64,000 nt of DNA from Neoceratodus forsteri (GCA_016271365.2 CM057452.1:829962001-830026000); one strand, 5' to 3'. Shown: positions 34,290 to 46,803, numbered from the stretch's first letter. Notes: a model not told the origin generated them from the letters alone. Made by a program: numbers and translations.

Positions 34290-34870
34290 TATACAATGGT
34301 GTGAGAAAATCTGGTAACTGCATTGGTCAAAATATGTCACATGACCATGGGTAAATCTTGCATAACACACGGTTGAGGAATGGCATTTATGAAAAAACAT
34401 AATTAAACACATTTTAAATGTGTTTTACAATTGTGTCCATTGTATAATCACAATAAGGCACTCCAGGATGTGAGTTATTGGGTGAGTTATCCACTTCTTG
34501 TGTGGTTAACTCACTCAGCTGTGCCTTGAGACACACCACACAAGGCATGGGTAGATCCCCAATAACCCACACCCTGTTGTGACTTATTGCTTCATCAATC
34601 TAAACTATAAAATGGTGAGTGAAAATCCAGTAACCTCATTGGTCAAAACATGTCACATGACCGTAGTTAAATCCTGCATTACCCACGGCTGAGGAACTGC
34701 ATTTATAAAAAATATAAGTAAGCACATTTTACATTTATTTTACACATGGGTCATTCATATAATCACAATAAGGAACAGCACAGTGTTTGATATGTAAGCA
34801 ATAATACCCAACAGGGTTGGCAGTATTGGGAACTGGCACTTTTAAAACCTGGGCTCTGTTTTGTAATAGC
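34290..34870. repeat. Hairpin units B2 and B1, right arm
   Basis: Mirror of 26,837-27,440. The segments bracketed by CATTGTATAAT/ATTATACAATGG motifs and the CAATAAGGCA-type hairpins are present in reverse order. Confidence 0.7.
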
Positions 34871-35751
34871 CGACACCCGGATGTGCCTTATTGCTTAAAT
34901 CTATAACTGTCACTTTTATTTGTTCTATGTACCACCAACTAGTCCTATCTACAATCAAACCATGGAGTAGTCACTCTCCACACAGGTCCCCATGCAATAG
35001 TCACCCTCCCTCATCTTGCTTTATGATGGTTCACACAGAATAAGATTCATTTCATAGTACCACATCACAACTAACCTGTGGATGACTCTGTAACCATGTG
35101 ATCACCTTCGGAAGCCACACAGATGTCTTGGTCCCTATCAGAAAAACCTACATCAAGGTTACTAGACTCCATCATAGAAGACAGCCTGTGAACTATCAAC
35201 TCATCCATTTCTACGCAGAATGTAAAAGTGGACCTTGACGCCCCACTTTGCCCATTGTTTTTCTTTGCCTTGAAGTATAATGTTTTAAGGAACTTCCACC
35301 TATGTTTTACTTGATTCACAGTTCTTATAAATCTGAATGACTTCATTTTTTTAACTACTTTCCTGTATATATCACTATTCCATGCTTTTTTGCCATCTAA
35401 CTGCCTAATGATATCCAACTCTTTCAAGCAATTAATAAGTACTGCTGTTTCCTCATCTGACCAAAAGTACGGATGGTTCTTTGCAGATGACATATCAATA
35501 TCTAATGAAGTTAAATGAAAAAAGAAATATTATTAAAGAACATGAAAAATACATATTTTTTCATATTAAGTACACATTATAATAGCCTAGTGCTAATAAC
35601 TATGTTATTTACATGTATAGCTTAATCATACGTTAGTTAATTATGTTATACATTTTTCTCTTTTGTATATAGTACTTCCTTGTACGATGGAATTCTAACC
35701 CAAAAAAATGTGTCGGCTTTGTAAGCTTTTTTTTATACAATTGTTCAACAC

Positions 35752-37237
35752 ATGAGTGACACTTACTTGGCAGCTCCACTGGCTGCACTCTTTAATACCT
35801 CTCCGCAGACAGGATTGGTGCCCCAAGACTGGAGGGTGGCTTATGTAGTGCCTATCCACAAAGGGGGATCTAGAGAAGAGATGGGGAATTATAGGCCTGT
35901 CAGCCTAATGCCTGTGGTAGACAAAGTAATGGAGGCCTTTATCAAGGAAAGGCTTGGTAGGCAGCTGGAATGGTTAGGGAACCAGGATGATAAACATTAA
36001 GGCTTTGTCCCCGGGAGATCACGTCAGTCCAACCTTATAGAGTTTTATGACTGGGTGAAGGGGACCTTGGACAGACATAGGCCGGTGGATGTCCTATGCC
36101 TGGATTTCAGCAAGGCGTTTGATTCAGTACCCCATAATGGACTGATAACAAAGCTGGGGGAGATGGGGGTTGGAGAAAAGGTGCTCAAGTGGGTTGAAAA
36201 TTGGCTTTTGGGGTAAATACAGAGGGTAATGGTCAGTGGGATTGTCTCCTCCCCCAAAGAAGGTAATCAATGGGGCCCCCCAAGGTTCAGTATTGGGGCA
36301 ACTCTTGTTCAATGCCTATGTCTCGGATATGGGGGTGTTAGGAGTAGGCTGAGTCTCTTTGCAGATGATTCCAAACTGGGAGCACTGGTGGATTGGGAAG
36401 AAGCGAGAGTGACAGTCCAGGAGGACCTGAATACCCTGGAGGGGTGGTCAAGGAGTTGGGGATTGAAATTTAATCCCGGGAAATATAAGGTACTTCAATT
36501 GGGGGTCAAAAACATGGGCCACATTGGATGAGTGGGATCTAGGGGTGGTGGTAGACATCAACATGGTTAACTCTGAAAACTGTAGAAGAACTGCAGCCAA
36601 AGTAAACAGGATACTGGGCTACATAGCCAGGGGAATTACGTCCAGGAAGAGGGAGGTGATCCTTCCTCTAAATAATGCCTTTGCCAGGCTGCAACTTGAG
36701 TACTGTGTACAGTTCTGGAGACCTTATCCGAAGAAGGATACAGCACTGCTAGACAGAGTCCAGAGGAGAGTGACCAGGATGATTCTGGGCATGGAGGGGG
36801 AGGTCCTTTGTGGAGAGACTGGAAGAACTTGGGCTGTACACACTGGAGGAAAGGATGGACAGGGGAGATATGCTAGGGGTCTTCAAGTATGTTAAGGGAA
36901 TAACTGCGAGTGGAACCAAGGATCTGTTTAGACTAAAGAAGGTGGAAACAACTAGGAGGCATGAGTGGAAGTTGGAGGGTAGAAATTACAGGGGGGAGTA
37001 GAAGCATTATTTCACTGAGATGGTGTTGGAGCCATGGAATGTGCTGCCTGAGAGGCTGGTGGAGGAGGGCACAGTGGGGACTTCAAGAAGGGGTGGGACA
37101 GGTACAAGGGAAACTAAAGTCAAAGATGACCCTCTGGGGGCTGGGGGCGGAAGTGAGCACCCACTAGGTGGCTGGATACCAAGCAGACATGACAGACAAT
37201 TGGGCCTATTCTGCTGGCTTCTAGTATGTTAGTATGT
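35752..37237 (+). mobile_element. CR1 LINE 3' half in right arm
   Basis: Uninterrupted partner of the left-arm CR1. Reverse transcriptase starts at AAPLAALFNTSPQTGLVPQDWR, continues with GNYRPVSLMPVVDKVMEAFI, then LDFSKAFDSVPHNGLI, and has an intact FADDSK catalytic box near 36,360. The thumb region and [22 protein letters not shown] (36,524-36,895) and the C-terminal LEPWNVLPERLVEEG (about 37,030-37,075) follow. It ends at 37,221-37,236 with two copies of TTAGTATG. Stops and frameshifts are present. The 5' truncation point is the same as in the left arm, so one insertion event was inherited by both arms. Confidence 0.9.
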
Positions 37238-37334
37238 TATGCTACTTTACTATTAATTGGACAAGATTTACCTCAATAGACTGAGCTGTTTTTGCACATC
37301 AGTTACTTAAAATCACTTATATTACTAAATAGAG

Positions 37335-37505
37335 GATGATGCCTGATGTACAGTTGATAACCATGGTGTAATCACCTCGAATGATTGCTATGGCATCAGT
37401 AAACCTCATGAATGCAGCTTGAGAGATTTACTATTGCCATATCAACAGTGAGAGATGATTATACCATGGTTATCACCTGTACATCAAGCATTGTCATTTA
37501 TAGTG
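37335..37505. repeat. Hairpin repeat in right arm
   Basis: Mirror of 22,662-22,868: TGCCTGATGTACAGTTGATAACC against GGTTATCACCTGTACATCAAGCA. Confidence 0.75.
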
Positions 37506-37859
37506 TATGGGACTCAACATGAGAAGTTACCCCCCCTTCCCGAACACAAGTAATTTAGCCTTTCCTTATTAATGAATCTGCACTACAGCCACACGAACAT
37601 GTAGGAAAACAATTTATTAGGATACATTGACTGAATGGCAGCAGGGAAAAATAGCACCAGAGCTAAAATCTGTATCGGACATAATTGCTAGACTCAGAAA
37701 CAGTAAACTGAGGCAACTGGGATGTTATCTAAGTACTGTACTGAGGCTAACAATCACATTCTGGTTGAGAAGAAGTAAGTAATAATACCTAACAGGGTAG
37801 GAGGTGTTGGGGTATGACCACCAAAATACCCAGATTATCACACCCCATTGCTATGTCAT

Positions 37860-38520
37860 GCAGAGCACCACTCAGGCAGTAACATGGGTACGGCATCACA
37901 CAAGTCACTGATACCCATGTGGGCACACCAAAGAGAAATGGAGCTGACATACCACAAGGAACATGCTGAACAAGTGTGTGCCCTGTGTGAAAATCTGCAG
38001 TTTCACTGACAGTGTGTCACACAGAGAGGCCCAGCCGTACCGCCAATGGAAAGTGGCCATCGTCGTGACGTATTCATACCTCCACTGACCACCATCCACA
38101 GCATGTACCAGTAATGGGAATGTCAGATGGAACAACCAACACAAATGGCCTAATGGATTGTGGCCATGCCACGGTGCATCAACAGCACAAAGCACCCAGG
38201 ACAGCCATCCAAGGGCTGCATCTATCCCGACGTCCATGTGCCCTGATGGGCAATACAATGATTGTGAGTGACCCCTGATGGCATGGACAGCCACTGCATC
38301 ATGTGGTTCTATGTACAGTGGCACAGAGGAAGCGTGGTAAGGATACATGGAGATGGAACTTCTAACATGACTTCCCTCACCCATCCATTATGAATATGTC
38401 CCTTACCATACTGCATTCCTTTTATCCTACTGCAGCTATCTGACAATACAGATGTAGGGTGACAACATTTGGCACTGTGTGTATCTCTAAAACAACACGC
38501 TTTCATAGATGCACAATAAT
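37860..38520. other. Arm-conserved segment, right arm
   Basis: Mirror of 21,670-22,330. The minus frame at 37,905-38,384 is open for 159 codons, whereas a base change closes the same frame earlier in the left arm (TAG in place of CAG). No domain recognised. Confidence 0.35.
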
Positions 38521-39881
38521 ATAAAGACAGAAAACGACTGCCAGGCCAACCTACTCTACATACTTTGCCAATTAACTTCGCCTGTCACCACTAACCCCTC
38601 CCCACCCCCCCACCCCCACACACACACTCTTATTTCTTCATCTGTGCAGTTATATGCTGAATTGGCTGAAGAGGTATATAATTGAAACTGTGTGTCTTTC
38701 ATTCTACCACCCACCTGTGTATGTTCTGAAGTCTCCCACACTTCTTTTATCCCCTATACATCTCCTCCATAAGGCAGATGAATGGGATCTCAATTTCATA
38801 CCGTGTGTGTATCTCTCACCCAAAACTGGCACAGTATATAAAAAAACACAATAACACAAAATATGTATCCCCAGCACTGGTCCATCATTCAACACATCAA
38901 CCTGGCTTGATCATTATAATAAGTATTATTAAAATAAAATACACACACACAAAAAAACACCCCTGCCCTCATTCATCTAACCTGTCTCCACTCCAGAAAA
39001 CAGATCTCGTGTAATCTTGGTGAGTGTTGTTGATGATGGGGGGGAGGAGGGAAGAATGATGGGCTCCAGTTTACACCTTGAGTGTTTCTATTGTTATGCA
39101 CTAAAATTACTTAGAACAGTAATAACAGACTTGATGCCACTTGAGAATGCATCACTTTGAAAATGTGGATTGCTTAAGCAGGTGAGACACATGAAGTTAA
39201 AGCAACAAGGTTATAACATGAAAATAAAATAAACTGCTCGGGATCACGCACTACGTAAGAGGGGGCTGTGGGAATCAAACTCAAACATCTAGGTGTTCAG
39301 ATCCAACTATGATGTGGTTTACAATGGTATATGGGGGTTTACACCCAACAGGTTGCATGTTTGTCTCCCTACACCAGCATGTCAGCTAGTCAATGAGGAG
39401 CACTGCTCATCAACCCACTTCAGGTACTGACAACAGACTGAACTGGCAGATCAATTGTCAGCATATGCTACAAGCCCATCGTTACAGGAAATTATATTAT
39501 AATATATGCCTAAAATTGAAGTTACAGTTCAGTCTGCTGGCAGCCGTACAGGTATTGGGATATGTTGTGCTGCTCGCCGACTACAGGACATTCTAGGGAA
39601 GGTATTAAGTACATGGGACTGAACATTACATGATGAATGGGAATTGGTGGTGGAGAGGGTAGGGGAAAATACAAATCAAGATGACAGCACACTTACATTT
39701 CTGATCATTGACAATCACTTGACAGCCTGACAGCCTTCTGAGGTAAACACGGAAGTAAGTAAAGCATGCACATGCATGGCATTTACTAGGCTGACATTCC
39801 ACACCATGTCAAACAGCGCATGTTTAATAAACAGTTATCGGAAATCTGTGTTTACATGCTGTACTTTTCTGATAATACTGA

Positions 39882-39894
39882 GCATTTTCCACCC
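39882..39894. other. Empty DIRS target site
   Basis: The sequence GCATTTTCCACCC is continuous here. Its mirror in the left arm is split by the DIRS element between GGTGGAAAA (to about 11,894) and TGCTCAG (from 20,272). This fixes both DIRS ends. Confidence 0.85.
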
Positions 39895-40972
39895 GTGAAA
39901 ACCAGAAAACTGGACCTGACAGATAATGAAAAAAATGTGGATAATTGCCGTTTACATAACTACCTGTTTTCAGATACAGATATCTGAAATCTCAAAATTC
40001 CAACTATAATCGAAAAACTGCTGTTATGTAAATGTACTTAGTGATCAGTGATGTGCCCACTCATGTTAAACTGCAACTTACATAAAGAGCAGGCTATGCT
40101 GCAAGTTACAACCCCCTGGAGCACACACCAGCAAACTGAGTGGAGAGAGTAGGGAATGAACAGTTGTGCAGGACATTAAAATTGTAGATAAATGCATGTA
40201 AAAATGAAGTATAAAATAAATTATGGAAGGTCAATTGTGAATGTCCCAACAATCTAAAAAAGTATGATCACAATTATGACAGAACAGCCAAGCGGGCTGG
40301 CGATCGTTTTCCAAAATTAACGACATTATTTGTCTTTTCAAATTAGACTGTCAGCACTTGGAAAAACTCTACATGCACACAGACATCAAAATAACACAAA
40401 ATTGCCACCTAACTGTAAATAGTCAGTGCTGACCAAGGGAAATAACAATTATCTATTTGTGAGGTCATGCCCTAGAGACCCACTAAACAATGACCATCAC
40501 AGCTGTGTGCCTTATGGGGTGAAACAAAAAAAAACTGGACTTCCTGCAAAATGACAGCTATTCTTTCATTCCATCACACAGAGCTTTGCTTAACTGACAC
40601 AGTATTCATGTAAACCTAATGGGAATAAATATTTACACTAAAGAAATTAGCAACACAGTGAAAAGGTTCAGCCGCTATTCCCGCCACAGAAAGATTCCCG
40701 ACTGACTGCTATGTGGATCTGACAGCTCAGCGGAGAGGCTGTGACGTTAAGCTGTCTTGTGGCTAGAAAATCAAGCCAATGGCTGCTGACAGAGCCGTCC
40801 TCTGAAGCGACAGTTTTGAATGGAACTTCAAAGGGCACAACTACAAATTAACAAAAAAAAACCTGTAATGTGGATGCCACAAGGACATATTGTGATTAAA
40901 CGATAGTCTAGATAGAGTATAAAAAAAAGACACCAGGCTGATTTAAGTTATTGTATAATATTTTATTAGCAT

Positions 40973-43682
40973 CTCACCTTTAAAGCTCAAGAAAGAAGCT
41001 GCTAGCTGACTTGATCACTAGCTCCCCCCCCACACACACACACATGCTCACCACCACCACCACCCAAAAATTTGTTTTTAACATGAAACATTGATTGTTA
41101 GTGAAATTTTCTTTTAAGACATGGAACATTTCATTGTGGTGAAATTTGCTCACAGGCAGATAGGAACACATTTGTGAAAAAAACATCAACTACTGATAAA
41201 TAGAGATTGCAAGGTAGCAATAAAGCACATCTCAAAATAGTATAAAAGTCAACTAAACACAGACATCAAGTTGAAATACTGTGAATCAAATCTCCCATTC
41301 TAGCAATATAGAATATTGTTGTAAGCTCATACAAACACTAGTCAGTCGAGTCAGATGTAGATATAACTCATCACATATCATACATTATAAAAGGAATGGT
41401 GCTGATATGAAGAGGTCCCATGCACCCAGAAAGTTCAGTCTAACAGTATAGAGAAGGAGGACAGTAGCAGTTGGGGGTTTAGGGGGACTTAAGGTACTGG
41501 ACACAGGTTTGATTTGAGAAAATGGGCCCATTTATGGAAGTATCCTTTGTTCTTTCCATGTCGTGCTGAGTAAGTGAATTGTTTGAATGTTGTTAGTTTG
41601 GATAGGGCTGTGTGTCATTTTAGCAAAGAAGAAATGGAAAGTTAGCACCATTTCATCAGGAGGGCTCTCGTTCCTTCCATAGCTGCAGCCAGTAGCTGGT
41701 AGTGTTGCTGCAGACACAGATCCTCAATCCCTGAGGTGTCCCTAGCATAATTAAGTGAGGTGAGTGTGTAATAACCTTACTTGGCCCTTGGAACAGTCAG
41801 TGCGTACAATAATCCAGAACTTGTGTAGGTGCAGGCTGTAGGCAGGAAACATAGGATGTGAAGGAGGCCGGTGAGCCATTACTATTAAAATGATCGGTGC
41901 TGGTGGGTGGGGGAGGGATAAGGTTCATTGAGCTACTAGTGTTTTTTTTCCTGATGTCTTGATGGATGATCTGATGTAGCTAGCAACACTGAGGTGACCG
42001 AGAGACAGCTGAGACAGCTGAGCTGCATAACAACAGAAGATGGTGTGGTGTGGTGTGTTACTAGAAAATTTCCTCTTTTTGGGGTCCCCAAATCTGGTAA
42101 CCCTTCCCCTCCCCCCATGCAAACAGCAAGCACATGGTGAGGGACTGATGGCTCAATGCAGCCACAAATGTAGTAGCCAGTACAAGTGGCAGCTCTTGTC
42201 TGCTACAGTTTTGGCAGCAGAGCAGAGGAAGAATGAGGGTGGTAGGAGTCATCTGACATGAGCAGGGTTAGGCCGGGAGGACGGCTGGACCATCCTTGGC
42301 TTTCATCAGGTGATCACCAGGTCAGCAGCACTCAATACGCTAGGGCTGAGCTCTGGAGCAAGACCCAAGATAAGCACCAGAGAGCAGAAGAGCACCAGTT
42401 ACAATTGTTCAGGAAAGGACTGATTTGGCCAGTGGAGAGGAGGAGCCTGAGACGAGACTCAGGGGCTGGGATTGGGGGCAGCCCAGACAGAGCAGAAAGA
42501 GCCTGGTCCAGTGTTGTAGACATGGACTGTCTGTAAGGCAGCAGGCACAGCTTAAGAGGGATATGAGATTTAACTAACAAGGTCAGTGCAGACTGTCATA
42601 ATTATGAATTTCTAAAGTGAGAAGCAGTCAGTTAGCTGAGCTTAAAAGAGCTGTAATTTTCTGATGTTTTGTTTATTGCTCCTGAACTTCCCAGACCCCC
42701 AGACCCTGTTCTGACTTCCTCCAGTTCCACTCCACATTCTGTTGTATGTATGCCATTACCTACCAGAATATATTACCTTTTTTTATGGTCAAAAGAAAAC
42801 GCAGGCAGCAAGGATGAGTTTGTCAGAAACTTTTAATATAAAAAAAAAATCACAACCGGCAGTCTTGAAAAGGGTCTGAGTGTTTAGAGGGCAGTTGGAA
42901 ATCATTTCACACAGTTGGTGGGGGTATAATAAAGCTCTCAAACTTTTTTTTTATATATGAAAAAAGAACTTATCTGTGCTGAGGTAAAGCCTGGAAATTT
43001 TGCCTCTGCCATGCATAGCATGGAGTTTCCATTTTGCACCACCTTCACAAGTGAAGTAAACTTTTGCTGCATCTCTAATCCCTAATGCAAACTTCACATA
43101 CCCCATTCTGTCTTCTCCCAGTTCCACCTCACATTCTGCTGAATGCCGTTACCTACTAGAAAGAGTCAGGGGACGTAGACAGACTAAAAGACTTGAGATG
43201 GAAAGGGAATGAATCTGTGCTCTCGCGTGCTGGACTGTTTGGAATTACATTTAAATTTCTTTTGTATCACAGTACTGTGATACAGAAGACACTCAAATAT
43301 GCTTCCTAACAAGTGAGTCCAGACAGAGTATTCAGTCCCTCCTTTGTCTCCAGTCTTTTGTTTTAGTCTAAGTCCCCCATGTCTTTCTAGCAATCAATGG
43401 CATACAGTGTTTATTACCAGTACATGCACCAGGACAAAACAGTATTAACAGACTTAGCAAATTAACCGCCATTATGAATGCCATTTTTTAAGGGGGGGTG
43501 AAGATTAAAAAAAATTCTGGGGGCCAGGGTGCCATTTGCAAGTTCACACTGGGACGACACATACCCAAAGGCTGGCCCTGCCTCCAGCATGCCAGTTTGT
43601 GCATGGCAAAAACATCTGGTGGTGCTAAGGGTGCCTGTATATGGGGTGGAGGAATTTTTATTTTTCCAGGTGCTTATGTGAT
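40973..43682. other. Unassigned sequence right of the inverted repeat
   Basis: No gene or recognised transposon. It contains short CA and CCA simple repeats near 41,027-41,066. Frames up to about 90 codons have no recognisable domains. Confidence 0.5.
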
Positions 43683-43885
43683 TTATCTGCAATGCTGTAT
43701 TTTTGAATCATCACAGGGACACATAGTCATTGATGTCCCAGGGTTCCCTCTACCCAGATGCATTATCTTGCACTTTTTTGCATTGAACCTCAGTTGCCAC
43801 ACCTTCAACCACCTTTCAAGCTTCTTCAGGTCCTTCTTTAGTTTCTGCACCCCTTCTGGAGTATCCACTCTATTGCAGAGTTCCT
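43683..43885 (-). mobile_element. CR1 fragment
   Basis: The minus strand encodes DTPEGVQKLKKDLKKLERWLKVWQLRFNAKKCKIMHLGRGNPG in pieces, the segment just after the FADD box of CR1 reverse transcriptase. Both ends are cut. It closely resembles the same segment in the CR1 at 55,640-55,780. Confidence 0.85.
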
Positions 43886-44714
43886 ACTTCCACTCCCTAA
43901 AAATAAAATGATTCGCTTCTTGCCCTTGTTAGCATCCACTCTTTGGAAATACATGGAGACTGTCCTAACAGCAACATTATGAAGAAAAAGGGGTTAATTC
44001 CTGTACAAATAAAAGACATCCTACTGCATCCTGCCAAGTTACAAAGTAGTTCCCAACGAGTAATGCATAGCTCACTGATATTATGAACAGTCAAATGCTT
44101 GAGAAATACAGTATTAACATGCTTTCAAACATTTGCTGTTCATACATCAGTGTCCATATACTTTTGTACTGGGAAACACTGTGACAGTTTGCAATACCTG
44201 CCTCTCTATGTCCCTGTCTGCTGCCTGAGACTCTCTTTTTCCACCCAGTGTAGAGCAAGGCTACTGCATTGTATGTCTCACAACTGATACTATAGACAGA
44301 TGCTGTGTCAGGCTCCCTACCTCACAGAGGGAAAAGTACTCTGGATACATAGCAGCTACCTTTCAGTGACTGTTGTGAGGGGCACGTTACACTGCTCCTC
44401 TGTCTCCCTCTATCTCTCGCAACTGCGTGCTGCATCTCTCTGTCACGCTGCTGATGCTGAGACTGTTGGGGTGTGGGAGGGAAGCCAACAAAAAAATACT
44501 ACAGCATTGTTCATGACTGATGGTTTGCTTCTGCTAGAAGAAAAGTTTATCAATTAGCTGCTCTTTGCCTGTCTTACTCCCTTGCATGGTTTCCCACTGC
44601 TCATTTTGAAGGGTGCATCAATCAGAATTTTACTGCTAGCACTGATGATCTTGTGGAGTACCATATACTCATCAGATAACACTCTGCTGAGTCCAATTTT
44701 TATTTCCTACCTCC
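43886..44714. other. Unassigned sequence
   Basis: No gene or repeat recognised between the CR1 fragment and the next CR1. Confidence 0.5.
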
Positions 44715-46516
44715 TTTTTTAGGTACATCAGGGAGCGAAGGAAGACTAAGGGAGGGATAGTGAGGCTTAATAAAGGAGATGGAGGGTGGGCAGAGGGTGA
44801 CGGTGAAAAGGCAGAGATACTAAACAAATATTTTTGCTCAGTATTTACAAATGAAGGGGGGGGTACCTAAAACAAACAATAGAAACACTCTGGATACAGA
44901 AGTTGATACCAGCCCACTTACAGAAGAAAGGGTGCTGAAAGAACTCTTAAAACTGAAGGTGGACAAAGCAATGGGGCCTGATGGGATTCATCCCAGAATT
45001 CTAAAATAACTAAGGGTAGAACTAGTGACACCACTGACTACCCTCTTTAACAAATCATGGGAGGATGGGGTGGTACCTGAGGACTGGAGGAAGGCAGATG
45101 TGATTCCACTTCACAAAAATGGGAGCAGGGCAGAAGCAGGAAACTACAGACCTGTTAGTTTAATCTCAGTGATAGGGGAAATGATGGCATCACTTCTGAA
45201 GGAATGAATTGTCGAGTACCTAGAGGCCAGAGGGGCACAGGACCCAAGGCAGCATGGATTCACAGTGGGAAGGTCATGCCAGACAAATCTAATTGATTTC
45301 TTTGACTGGGTGACCAAAGTAGTAGATTGGGAAGGGGCTGTGGACATGGCCTACCTAGACTTTAGCAGGGCATTTGACTCAGTCCCACTCAAAAGATTAA
45401 TATACAAGTTAGCCAGCCTGGGAGTGGGTCCCAAGATGATAGCCTGGGTAAAGAATTGGCTGGAGAATAGGACACAGAGGGTAATAGTAAATGGAGTCCA
45501 CTCTGAAGAAAGGGGGTTAACTAGTGGGCAAATCGTGAGGTTCAGTATTAGATCTAGTCTCTTCAATGTCTTTATGTTACATTGCAGAGGACTGGAAGGA
45601 AAAGTATGTCTCTTTGCAGATGACACAAAGATCTACAACAGAGTTGATGCACAAGGTGGGGTGGAAAGAATGAGAAGGAATTGGCAAGGTTAGAGGAATG
45701 GTCAAATGTATGGCAGCTTTGATTCAATGCTAAGAAGTGCAAGGTAATGCACCTGGGAAACAAAACCCAGGGAAGAGTACACAATGGGGGTGAGATACTA
45801 ACAACAACAAAAATGGAAAGAGACCTGGGGGTAGTCATATCAGATGACTTAAAGGTGGGCAAGCAATGAGAGGGCAGTAAGGAGGCTGGGGGATACTGGG
45901 ATGCAGGAGAGGCATCACCAGTAGAAAACAGGAAGTTATTATCCCTCTGTACAGACAGCTGGTGAGACCCCATCTGGAGTACTGTGTGCAGTTCTGGAGA
46001 CCCAATCTCCATAAGGACATAGACAAGATGGAAGCTGTCCAGGGGGGCAACTAAAGCAGTGCAGGGTCTGCACCGGAAGACATATGAAGAGAGACTAAAG
46101 GAGCTTAATATATATAGCCTCGAGGAAAGGAGGGAGAGAGAGGACATGATAGAAACTTTCAAGTACCTCAAGGGAATCAACAAAGTCCAAGAGGGTAGCA
46201 TCTTTCAAAAAAAGAGGTGTGCAAGAACAAGGAGGCACAATCTAAAGATAGGGGGGGGCAGCTCAGAGGTAATGTAAGGAAGTATTTTTTTCACAGAGAG
46301 GATTGTGGATGAATGGAACAGCCTTCTGGAGGAGGTTGTGGAGTCAAAAACAGTGGTTGTATTCAAGCATGCATGGGACAGTCATAAGTCATTTCTAGGG
46401 GTTGGGGGTAGAAAGAAGTAGGCTGCTGGTTAACTAGGAACTGCAGCTTATCCATTAGGTAGGGAAATGGGCAGACTGGGTGGGCCAAGTGGTCCTTATC
46501 TGCCGTCAAAAACTAT
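44715..46516 (+). mobile_element. CR1 LINE, 5'-truncated
   Basis: A plus-strand CR1 beginning in the linker (YIRERRKTKGGIVRL) and running through ILNKYFCSVFTNE, VPEDWRKADVIPLHKNGSRAEAGNY (45,025-45,207), GRSCQTNLIDFFDWVTKVVDW and YLDFSRAFDSVPLKRLIYKL (45,265-45,693), with an intact FADDTK box near 45,620. It then reaches [16 protein letters not shown] (about 45,965), EERLKELNIYSLEERRERED (46,059-46,277) and the 3' UTR (CAGACTGGGTGGGCCAAGTGGTCC near 46,470 in two parts). The end is CTATGTTTCTAT. Frameshifts and stops abound, and it is 5'-truncated. Confidence 0.9.
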
Positions 46517-46803
46517 GTTTCTATTTTCTTTATTTGCACAAATTTTTTTTTTTGCTGATATTTAGACTGCGGTGTTAATGACTCCCTCACACCACAGCAC
46601 ACTTAACTTTCATCAACAAACCTTGCACTGTAACGGTGTCATTAGAGACTGTCATTTTTCTCAGGTGAAACAGTTTTAATGAGTCTTTTAATAAATTTAC
46701 ATGTGCATTGTATTATACACAATGTATTCATAGTTACTTATTTAATAAAGCCACTAACACAAACAAGCAAACTTCAGAGATAATTAACAGTAATTTTTAA
46801 TAA

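Larger units (their letters stand above)
32522..35493 (-). pseudogene. Myb/SANT (trihelix) gene, right-arm copy
   Basis: Exon 1 at 35,076-35,493, exon 2 at 33,207-33,383 and exon 3 at 32,522-32,845, all on the minus strand with the same splice sites as the left copy. Exon 1 is fully open through the Myb domain (FWSDEETAVLINCLKELD, QVKHRWKFLKTLYF) to TESST at the donor. Exon 2 joins in frame as an acidic segment (EQDEQSIAQDAVEDATHIEE and SEDHDDDAGEGC). Exon 3 (REQHNFTKSLDKQQRARQDW region) follows a run of 13 A in the coding sense, which puts it out of frame. In the left arm the tract is 12 positions. Exon 1 differs from the left copy at 14 of 118 residues. This is the better-preserved copy. 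Its role would be to bind transposon ends and recruit a Harbinger-type transposase. Confidence 0.87.
30560..40972 (-). repeat. Right arm of giant inverted repeat
   Basis: Reverse complement of the left arm. It lacks the DIRS element and the I-like LINE, and instead carries the 328-bp foldback insertion at 30,993-31,320 and a longer CR1 ORF1/endonuclease fragment. It ends at 40,972 with the mirror of ATGCTAATAAAATATT. The sequence beyond (CTCACCTTTAAAG) has no counterpart left of 10,993. No convincing target duplication flanks the whole structure. Confidence 0.92.

Noticed and set aside
37905..38384. The 159-codon frame as a Harbinger transposase
   Set aside because: No DDE motif, no helix-turn-helix and no similarity that I can name on either strand.
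10993..40972. The inverted repeat as an assembly reflection
   Set aside because: The arms differ by many substitutions, different frameshifts and three private insertions with clean empty sites in the other arm.
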